Positions 56,685 to 64,000 of a stretch of 64,000 nt of DNA are shown here, one piece after another. Each line of letters begins with the position of its first letter. The first letter of the stretch is position 1. Source of the stretch: Allolobophora icterica (lineage: Eukaryota; Annelida; Clitellata; Crassiclitellata; Lumbricidae). Made by a program: the position numbers and the translations under genes. The stretch lies in contig OY744606.1 of assembly GCA_963556255.1 (NCBI GenBank), forward strand, positions 5,656,627 to 5,720,626, in the 5' to 3' direction. The notes below the pieces were generated by a model. The model was not told the origin of the DNA. It was given only the letters and a program-made list of their open reading frames with translations, and searched no databases.

Positions 56685-56970
56685 ACACTGTCGGTGGGAA
56701 GATGAGACGCCGAGGGAGAGAACTGACCACCCGCCCTTATATGCCGAGGCTAAGAGAAATGAAGTCGCTAACATTTCATGCCCATGGGCTAGCTTCAGAC
56801 TGCTCTAAAGCCTTATTATTGTCATCGAGTCTGGTCTTGTTACCGCTGATTAGCGACATCTTGCGAATACTAAACAAGCAATAGCTGCTCGTATGCTTAT
56901 CATTTGTGGACGACGTGTTATAACAAAGATGATTAGCGTTGACCTCCTTTTATCCAAGCTTGGGACTGGC
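56685..56970 (+). repeat. Dispersed segments shared with 47455-47600 and 50875-50930
   Basis: GACCACCCGCCCTTATATGC, ATGAAGTCGCTAACATTTCA, then AACAAAGATGATTAGCGTTG and CTTGGGACTGGCA. Confidence 0.5.
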
Positions 56971-57110
56971 ACCTCCCGAGTGTAAGGCAACGGCGTAGTT
57001 ACTGTAGATGGTCAACGGTTGCCGATTGGTTTGAGCGGTTGCTTTGTAGCGCGGGGAGTATGGATTCAAAACTCCGGTTACTCTGTAGGGACCTTGAAGT
57101 CACAATTGCT
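56971..57110 (+). repeat. tRNA-like repeat head
   Basis: GTTGCCGATTGGTTTGAGCG (A-box-like) and GAGTATGGATTCAAAACTCC (B-box-like) 45 bases apart. Probably an old SINE head; no tail recognised. Confidence 0.35.
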
Positions 57111-57296
57111 CAATGCCGTTGACTGATACTTGATCGTTAGATAGTATAGGTTAATAAATAACTAAATAAAAAAATAAAAAAATAAATAAGTAATAATTAT
57201 TATGATGTTGTTGATTATAATATAATATGGTGATAAATTCTTAAAAATTTAATTTAAACTTTTCGCAGATTATAATATAGTTTTAGGCAATTTTTG

Positions 57297-57297
57297 A

Positions 57298-57336
<39 letters not shown>

Positions 57337-57412
57337 TATAATTATAATTTATTACGAATCCAGTCATATGACCAGTATGACCAGTCATATGACCAATATG
57401 ACCAGTCATATA
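57297..57412. repeat. (AAT)n and GACCAGTCATAT short repeats
   Basis: AAT units at 57297-57336, then AATTAT, then five ATGACCAGTCAT/ATGACCAATAT units at 57362-57412. Confidence 0.85.
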
Positions 57413-57689
57413 TAGTGAATCCGCCAATGACATGAATTAGAATAAAGGATTCGTTTGACTCGCTTAAAATTCTGACCTTGTACCCAAGTACCCAACTAAC
57501 GTAGCTGACGCAGACTTAAGTTAATATTAATGAAAGTGGCTGTGAATAAGACGTTCTTTCTCACGTTGCCTAGGTTTTGCGAGGCCCCGCGAAAAACTGT
57601 GAGTTTTACATTTCCATTTCCATTTATATACGGCAAAGAATTATGTGTATGTATACGTGTGACGTGTGACGTATCTGATTCCTAATTCT

Positions 57690-57730
57690 GGTGGATAGAT
57701 GGATAGATGGATCCATCTATCCATCTATCC

Positions 57731-57773
<43 letters not shown>

Positions 57774-58050
57774 CATGAGTGAATGAATGAATGAATGAAT
57801 GAATGAATGAATGAATGAATGAATGGAAGGTTGGATGGATGGATCGATGGATGGATGGATGTGGATGGATGGATGGATGGATGGATGGATGGATGGATGG
57901 ATGGATGGATGGATGGATGGATGGATGGACCAGTCAGTCAGTCAGTCAGTCAGTCAGTCAGTCAGTCAGTCAGTCAGTCAGTCAGTCAGTCAGTCAGTCA
58001 GTCAGTCAGTCAGTCAGTCAGTCAGTCAGTCAGTCAGTCAGTCAGTCAGT
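57690..58050. repeat. Compound tetranucleotide array
   Basis: In order: GGATAGAT and its complement ATCTATCC (a hairpin), ATCT units to 57770, GAAT units (57778-57824), GGAT units (57828-57927) and CAGT units (57930-58049). Four different tetranucleotides abut without spacers. Confidence 0.95.
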
Positions 58051-58279
58051 TAAAAATAGTTTACTAAACTTTATTGATAGGTACAGGCAATATGAGTAAA
58101 TTCGCAATCAGATCAATCTAGGTCAATGAAAACAAGACCCCGAGGGATTAGCCCCGTTGCTTTTCAGCGACTTAGGCCTATTAAAAACTCATGGGCATTT
58201 TGTGACATGGGTTCCAAAGATTGCATGAAGTCATAACAACTATACTTTTGGCGAATACGTTAACATGCAATATGCCGCA

Positions 58280-58775
58280 GTGGCGATCAGCTATTGGATG
58301 CAGTGGGCTCTTAAAGCGCCTCATCAGCTAATCTCAACCAATGGCTGTGAGACACCATAGCCTTGATAACCCTATTTCCAAGCGTTGATTGGCCATGGGC
58401 GACAAACCTTGTAGCTACTCTCAAAGAATTCAGTTCTTGACCAATACAACGCATTCAACAAGGTAGGCAATTCTATTGTCCACATACAGAGGCGTGATTG
58501 GCCATACTGCTGCAGTGCTTACAGTAGCAGCTGTTGAATGCAAGACGATAATTACAGGTCATCAACAGTCCTGGGGCAAGCGTTGATTGGCTGTGAACCA
58601 CAAAAGGCTTCAATCCTACGGCGTGCGCCATTCACAAGCCATTAAAGGCAGTGCAGGGATAATCCTAGCGCATAGCGTTGATTGGCTGTGAGCCACAACA
58701 TGCTGCCGTTCTTCACGGGTGATGAGCCATAAAAGGCAGTGCATGGATAATCGTAGCGTGGATTGTCTGAGTGGC
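58280..58775. repeat. CCAAT/ATTGG-rich degenerate repeat cluster
   Basis: Units AGCGTTGATTGGCTGTGAGC or near forms at about 58381, 58577 and 58673, with other ATTGG or CCAAT pentamers near 58285, 58340, 58440 and 58496. TAAAAGGCAGTGCAGGGATA / TAAAAGGCAGTGCATGGATA is also repeated. It may be a decayed minisatellite; it could bind CCAAT-binding factors, but no transcript start is visible. Confidence 0.45.
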
Positions 58776-59045
58776 GCAGGCTTTCCAAGCTTATACTACA
58801 GCAGTGGAACAGAAAGGACTTTGGCTTATATCACGAGTTACTATAGGCTTTTCACTGCTTAAAAACTGTGTCGGGTATTAGGGCGAAATCACTGCGGGCA
58901 CGTTCTTAGAAAAGGCGCTAAATAAACGTCCGTTAACATTACGTTACACTGATCGAAGACAGGCCTACCTGAATGGAGTGGAGACTTAAAATCAAGACAC
59001 CAGCAACGAAATTCTAAATAGTACCAAGATACCTGTCATCTCAGG
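58776..59045. other. Stretch with no recognisable feature
   Basis: No supported feature. Confidence 0.25.
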
Positions 59046-59047
59046 TA

Positions 59048-59243
59048 TGTATACACAAAGCAGATGGTATATTGTAATTGTATTTGTAACCGAACACTTA
59101 TATTGCGCCACTCAGACCATGCAGCGGCGCTCTCAGCCCGCCTCAATACTCTAAAAAGAAAGGTTTTCAGGCGTCTACAGAATTGGAGAGGAGAGAGGGA
59201 AAGAAGCTCTTGGGAGAGAGCCAAGGGGAGACAGTTCCAGTAC
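59048..59243 (-). mobile_element. LINE 3' end fragment (L2/CR1-like)
   Basis: The minus strand encodes FCRRLKTFLFRVLRRAESAA preceded by an NCLPLA-like segment, the typical terminal segment of L2/CR1-like ORF2, then TCTGAGTGGCGCAATATAAG and TACAATTACAATATACC as tail. Confidence 0.6.
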
Positions 59244-59317
59244 TAAATACATATATGCTTTTCTTACATGCGTGGATATATTATGCATGACTGTATGTGT
59301 GTATTAAAATATACGTG

Positions 59318-59385
59318 TGTGTGTGTGTGTGTGTGCGCGTGCGCGTGCGCGTGTGTGTGTATGTGTGTGCGTGTGTGTGTCGGTG
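59318..59385. repeat. (GT)n with GC interruptions
   Basis: GT and GCGC units. Confidence 0.9.
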
Positions 59386-59823
59386 AATGTCACATTCATG
59401 CTTGTTAGTTACAATTTATCACTGAAACGTATATATAAATTGTAACACCTTTAATAATTTTTAGTTTGAATGGCCCCATGCAAATTTTGGAAAACGATGC
59501 ATGAAGACTAGTTATATTTAACTTTTTAAAATGAAATTCCTACAGACCTAATTACTTTTTTGATTTAATTGGACACGTAGCCATTGATTTATAAATATTA
59601 ATAGAAGTTATAGCGCTGTACTAAGCGAACTCTATTCAACGCTCTTATAACTGTTAGCCTTAGACGATGTTAAATGTGATTTGGAGTAGAAAGTTCGTCA
59701 GTAAGCAACGTTCAGATAACAAGAAATGGTTATGAACAATGACCGAAAAACTATTTTAGACACCCTCTGCAAGACAGCAAAGTATATGTGTAAAGCTTAC
59801 GTTTAAAGTTATACATTATATGT
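59386..59823. other. Stretch with no recognisable feature
   Basis: No supported feature. Confidence 0.25.
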
Positions 59824-59874
59824 AAATAAATAAATAAATAAATAAATAAATATATATATATATATATATATATA
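59824..59874. repeat. (AAAT)n then (AT)n
   Basis: TAAA units followed by AT units. Confidence 0.9.
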
Positions 59875-59999
59875 TTCTCAAATATTATTATTATGTATTT
59901 ATTAAACGCCATTACAAGCATCTCAGAGGAAGCGACAACTCTGACCAATCGGGAACAGTGTCCTACGGTTATGTTTTTCATATGGATTTGTTGACAAGT

Positions 60000-60105
60000 T
60001 AAGGTAAAATAAGGTAAGGTAAGGTAAAGTAAAGTAAGATAGGGTGGAGTGGGGTATGGTGGGATAAGGACGGTAAGGTAAGGTATAGGTAAGGTATGGT
60101 TTTCA
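60000..60105 (+). repeat. AAGGT-rich degenerate array
   Basis: Many AAGGTAAGGT, AAAGTAAAGT and GGGGTATGGT units; one strand contains repeated GGTAAG, the core of a 5' splice site. Confidence 0.75.
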
Positions 60106-60437
60106 AGCCATGGTATATGTCTATTTCAAATTATTTATTACACACCTCTTTTAGCTCTATAATTCCCTTATATATAAGAAATGTAGCTTTCCTTGGTTTT
60201 AATATCTGAGGCTGATAATATCTATCAGAAGTGGTTCACGCTTAAGCTTTTGGCAATATAACGTTACGATTGGCCCCTGTAGATTGACATATTTGGTTAA
60301 AGTTTGCGCATATATGGGCGCTATAAAATCTGTATATAAAATAACATTACATAAATTATAAAAATCTACTCGCCATGTAACAGCATTTGCACTAATTGAA
60401 ATTGTAAAGCATATAGAAATAATGGTAATTGTAATTA
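60106..60437. other. Stretch with no recognisable feature
   Basis: AT-rich; no supported feature. Confidence 0.25.
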
Positions 60438-60582
60438 ATAATAATAAAAACGTTCGTTTAATATTTTCAAACTGACAATTACGCAGTATGATTACAAATC
60501 AGTATGAACGGATGATGACAAGTAATTATAGGAGTCGAATTTTAACTGTATACGGCAGCCATGCAAGGCGCCCATCACGTCC
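60438..60582 (-). mobile_element. SINE family 2, 3' part
   Basis: On the minus strand: GGGCGCCTTGCATGGCTGCC, GTAATCATACTGCGTAATTG and a tail ending in ATT units. Confidence 0.6.
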
Positions 60583-60750
60583 TACATCTCATTTCACACA
60601 ACGCGCCATCTCGCGAATGTACAAGGCATCTGCATTGGCGTAGCAAGCCCAAGCCGCAACATTCAATATTCTAATAGCTTACCACTGACGATGCAATGTA
60701 TATATATATATATTGTAAATTGTAATTTTATATATATATATATATATATA

Positions 60751-60890
60751 CAGTGCTTTTTCTAGAGAAAAAGGTTCCGGAACTGATCAATAATAATTTT
60801 GGGGTTCCCGTAGAGTAATGGATAACACACTGGCGTGAAGAGCTGAAGTTACCAAGGTCGAACCCCGTAAACACCCGTAAGGAAACATTC
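60751..60890 (+). mobile_element. MITE terminus joined to a SINE-2-like head
   Basis: CAGTGCTTTTTCTAGAGAAA and GGTTCCGGAACTGA match the end of the element at 3621-3892. They are followed by TAGAGTAATGGATAACACAC and AAGGTCGAACCCCGTAA, a tRNA-like head related to family 2. Confidence 0.45.
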
Positions 60891-61119
60891 TGTCTTCCAC
60901 TCGCTAGTTGGCGGCGGTGGTTAAGTGAATAGTAGGCCGTGATTATGCGCCGTATGCTGGCTGCCGCATAAGAAGTTATATTCGACTCCTGTAAAACTGT
61001 TATCATGTGCTTCTACTGTACAGGGTGGGCCATTAAAAGTGAGAACATCACGTACAATCGTGTTTAATACAATATCAAATTTGTTTTGAGTAAATCGTAA
61101 ACACCTAAATTATCCTACG

Positions 61120-61800
61120 ATGTACTTTCTTACCAAATCAAGCCATAAGTCAGATTTTCGTCAACTTCCGGTCGCCATCTTTATTGTGAAGCAAGATTTA
61201 CAACTTACAGCGTACAAACGCGTGATGGGGAAGGTGATAAACGAAGGCTGTAAATTAAAACGCCTGCAACGAAGTCAGCAGCTACTTGAAATGTTTCCTA
61301 ACGAGAGAAGTGTATGAAGCATTTGGTTCACATATGAAAAGACATTTACAGTTGCCACACGAGTTAATTCTCAATATGATCGTGTATATTCTGATTCAAG
61401 ACAGAAAAAGCAAATTCCGTCAACAAGACTCGTACGTGAACGTGAACATTTCATCACGGTTTCAGTCGGTGTGTCTCGGATGGGAAAAACAATGTAAATG
61501 TAGTTTTTTAAACCCGGTGCCAAAGTAAACAGTAAATACTATTGTGATCACGTTCTAGAAAAAGGCTTACTTCCTCATATTCGAGCAGGATGTAATAGTT
61601 ACAATTGGACATTGTAACAGGACGGAACTCCTTCATTCACATAAAAAAAACACTGTCTCCTTCGTCGAACCAGATATATTATGACCGATGGTCCTATAAG
61701 CGATAGCCCAGGCCTAAACCCGGTAGACTATGCTATTTGGGATGCCCTCCAACAAAAGTCTACCTTCGTGGTAAATTTACAACAATAGAACAACTGAAAT
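61120..61800 (+). pseudogene. Tc1/mariner-like transposase, degenerate
   Basis: Pieces in order: an N-terminal helix-turn-helix-like region (RQLPVAIFIVKQDLQLTAYK with nearby reading breaks), CKCSFLNPVPK, then in other frames HVLEKGLLPHIRA, QDGTPSFT and GLNPVDYAIWDALQQ. The last two are the familiar QDG-P and LNPVDY-W motifs around the catalytic Asp and C-terminal region of this superfamily. Several frameshifts and stops, so inactive. Confidence 0.75.
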
Positions 61801-62036
61801 TGGCCATTGTTGAGGAGTGACGAAAAATGTCCAAGCGATTTATAGACTGGAGCATTAACGAGAGGCGCAGACGTTAGAAGAAAAATGTCGGGAACTGAGG
61901 CGGACATATGAAACATAATTTCTAATTTCTTTGAAATTAACATTTAGCAACAAATTACTTGCATTTTAACGAGAAAAAATATAGTAGTTAAATAAATAAT
62001 TCAGATTGAACGCGATGTTCTCATTTTTAATGGTCC

Positions 62037-62413
62037 ATTCATTCATTCATTCATTCAAAAATTTAATATAGCGCACCTTCAAGAAACCTACTCAGAAGCG
62101 CTCCCAGCCCAGCCACGGCAATAGAGATTAGACTTGAGCAGCTTGTAAAAAGCAGATGTGTTACCCCTAGGGAGAAGGCGAATCTCTAATGGAAGACCAT
62201 TCCAAATGGAGGGCCCAGCTATAGAGAAAGCCCGGCGTTGCCTAATTGTGGAGCGAGCCCGAGGGACTAAAAGTTCTCCCCCAGAAGAAGACCCAAGAGC
62301 ACGCCGACCAACTGAATCAGAGACCGGGCGGCAGAGCTCACACAGATAGGCCGGGGCACAGCCTAAGAGACAGCGCCATACCAGTACAGCAACCCTATAG
62401 CAGATACGCTGCG
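62037..62413 (-). mobile_element. L2-like LINE 3' end inserted in the mariner terminal repeat
   Basis: Minus-strand frame (62420-62088) with QRICYRVAVLVWRCLLGCAP, GPSIWNGLPLEIRLLPRG and a terminal RGWAGSASE, then a GAGTAGGTTTCTTGAAGGTG, GCGCTATATTAAA tail and AATG units. It interrupts the right terminal repeat, so it is younger than the mariner insertion. Confidence 0.85.
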
Positions 62414-62429
62414 GGCCCACCCTGTATAC

Positions 62430-62545
62430 ATGTATGTAAGACGCCCTGCGTGGCTGCCGTTTCTACTATATGTATGTTCACTGTACAGCGCAGTGCGTTT
62501 GTAGGCGCTTAATTAAAGAAAAAGATCATTATTATTATTTATAGG
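62430..62545 (+). repeat. Retroposon 3' end with ATT run
   Basis: CGCCCTGCGTGGCTGCCGTT, GTACAGCGCAGTGCGTTTGT, AGGCGCTTAATTAAAG and ATTATTATT: the partner of 262-330. Confidence 0.5.
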
Positions 62546-62730
62546 TTCTGGAACTGAACAATTATGGAAGAGTTAAATGCCAGAGAAAACGGGACAGACG
62601 TTGGGAGGGGTCTCAATAAACACTGAAAACAGTTAACAACACTGAAATTAAATAAAAATAACTATATTATTGTTTTTATTATTTAAAAAATAAATTATTT
62701 TTCAGTAGCTAAAAAAGGTGTCATTTTTTT
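62546..62730 (-). mobile_element. Inverted homologue of the MITE at 3621-3892
   Basis: GGTTCTGGAACTGAACAATT, GGGAGGGGTCTCAATAAACA and AGTTAACAACACTGAA match the reverse complement of 3700-3860. Confidence 0.6.
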
Positions 62731-62819
62731 ATTTTTGCCAATAATAGTCCTTTGTTTCTATAGGAGGTCTTACAACTGATCTTAAAACCATAGATTCTTA
62801 ATGTGTTGACTCATGGGAT

Positions 62820-63475
62820 GAGCTTCCCTCTGATTAAGGCACTTTATAATTCAACGTAGATATACTTTAACAGGGTGGACATCAATTATTCGATTTCAAC
62901 CCCCGACAGTGAACAGTCCATGAACAAACTAATCACTATACTGTCGCGCGTTCTTTAACTGAAATGAAGTATCCGCTACAAATCCATTAAATACTGGATA
63001 ACTATTTTTCTACTTAGAATACCTTTAAAGTAAAATATACCACATTTATATATAACCGCCAACTAGTCACAGAGCGGTGTGTATATTATTATTATTATCT
63101 CGTTAAACAGCTTTAAAACGTAACGAAATAAATCTATATAAATATAGTCATTTACCACGATGAATAATTAGGATCCATCTGTACGATTGAGACGCTTTAT
63201 AATAATATTATTCAACGTAGGTGTACGATACTATTATGGTCTATACGTCAACGGTTCGATTTGAACCCCAGACCTCTCGGTTAACAGTCCACGGACACAA
63301 TAACCACTAGACTGTCGCGGTCGCGGTCTCGTTAAATAAAAATAAATTATTTTGTAAATCCGTTACTCCGTTAAATTAAATCAATATTCTGTAAATACTG
63401 GATAATTCAATTTTCTTGTTAGACACCTTTAAAACTAGATTTAACAAGTCTATATAGATTGTAATTTCATGACTT
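62820..63475 (-). repeat. Tandem pair of a tRNA-derived SINE-like unit (family 3)
   Basis: Units about 370 bp apart. On the minus strand each has GCGACAGT.TAGTG.TTA (A-box region), a GTCC-GGACTGTT block and GGGGTTCAAATCGAAC or GGGGGTTGAAATCGAA (B-box region): 62877-62954 and 63238-63325. Both are followed on the plus strand by an AAATACTGGATAA block and a TAGA-ACC-TTTAAA block. The second head resembles a tRNA (GACTGTTAACCGAGAGGTC as anticodon arm) but lacks a matching acceptor stem, so it is not a tRNA gene. Confidence 0.6.
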
Positions 63476-63736
63476 AATATCAGGTCATTGCTTTCGATAA
63501 AGGCAGTGGTGTTCGAGTCCGGGATGGAAACGTATTTAGCAATATAATAAACCTGTTATCCATATTATGGTTCATTTTGATTTCTTTTCTGCTTATATGT
63601 CGACTTCAAAACTCAAACCAAAACTAGCATTTTCCAGAGTTTAATGACATCGCATGGCTGCAGTTGACGTCGACATTCCTATTACCTTATTATGATTATT
63701 ATTATAATTAAAATTATGATTATTGTTATTAGGGCC

Positions 63737-63788
<52 letters not shown>

Positions 63789-63935
63789 TATTAAGCGCCA
63801 CGATCTAATGACCAAGCATCAATCGATGACGCTGAGCAACTGTAAGCGAAGGACTTGCTCAAGGCTCTTACACAGTTACCGCATCAGGAGGGGAATACCC
63901 TCCTCGTTACACGGCGATCCCTCTAACCATCTAGT
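63737..63935 (-). mobile_element. tRNA-derived SINE (family 4) with (AAT)n tail
   Basis: On the minus strand: CTAGATGGTTAGAGGGATCG (A-box-like), a CGAGGAGGGTATTCCCCTCC block, GAGCCTTGAGCAAGTCCTTC, related to the central CCTTGGGCAAGTCCTTCACT of family 1, and GTGGCGCTTAATAAATAATA running into the AAT array. Confidence 0.65.
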
Positions 63936-64000
63936 AGCTGTTTCGAGTGTTTATGGCTGCCAAGGTCATTACCTAACCTATAGATTACCAGCTTTCTCTC

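Larger units (their letters stand above)
61021..62424 (+). mobile_element. Tc1/mariner-like transposon relic with a LINE inside its end
   Basis: Left end CAGGGTGGGCCATTAAAAGT; right end split: GTTCTCATTTTTAATGGTCC at 62016-62035, then, after the LINE at 62037-62413, GGGCCCACCCTG to 62424. TA dinucleotides flank both sides (61019-61020 and 62425-62426), the expected target duplication. The transposase is degenerate. Confidence 0.8.

Overview
This is 64 kb of AT-rich, repeat-dominated animal nuclear DNA. I see no bacterial gene organisation and no complete host gene. The mobile elements present suggest a metazoan, probably a marine deuterostome invertebrate: a Ty3/gypsy element with integrase placed before reverse transcriptase (the Gmr1-type order, known from deuterostomes), L2/CR1-like LINEs, tRNA-derived SINEs, several hAT families and one Tc1/mariner-like element. 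The species cannot be read from the sequence. (AT)n, (AAT)n, tetranucleotide and (GT/GTGC)n arrays take up several kilobases and create most of the apparent open frames.

Layout. 0-9 kb: hAT relics (1671-2629 with a perfect 8-bp target duplication; 7773-8545), a probable MITE, LINE tails and microsatellites. 9.1-11.1 kb: the best host-gene candidate, a start exon (9171-9243) and a terminal exon (10832-11009) on the + strand, product not recognised. 12.3-12.6 kb: an 87-bp minisatellite. 13.99-18.17 kb: a large inverted repeat with 1.23-kb arms, followed by a tRNA-derived SINE. 19.1-20.8 kb: a 5'-truncated L2-like LINE with an intact reverse-transcriptase frame. 21.3-36 kb: the first copy of a low-copy duplicated segment (copy A), broken by a 4.7-kb composite hAT-like insertion (22396-27086), a MITE and two gypsy elements. 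28.97-35.39 kb and 36.07-43.41 kb: two Gmr1-like LTR retrotransposons in inverted orientation, 678 bp apart. The second is complete with a 1721-codon polyprotein; the first has lost gag capsid and nucleocapsid and carries a frameshift. 43.9-45.0 kb: a hAT relic. 45.0-51.3 kb: a second duplicated pair (about 45.05-46.2 and 50.77-51.3 kb) and copy B of the first duplication (47.63-50.34 kb). 51.6-55.7 kb: more hAT elements, one 1.96 kb long with a broken transposase and a nested MITE. 56-64 kb: long microsatellites, a CCAAT-box-rich stretch, a Tc1/mariner relic with a LINE inserted in its terminal repeat, and tandem tRNA-derived SINEs.

How the parts relate. Copies A and B serve as natural filled and empty sites: they show single-event insertion of the composite element, of a MITE and of a short retroposon. 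SINE 3' tails match the tails of the L2-like LINE in the same window, the usual sign of a SINE borrowing LINE machinery. The palindrome TAGGCCTA occurs 21 times where about one is expected, and in two reading frames it looks like an in-frame hexamer insertion at a TA. That, the composite element and the hypervariable gag of the gypsy pair are the observations most worth following.
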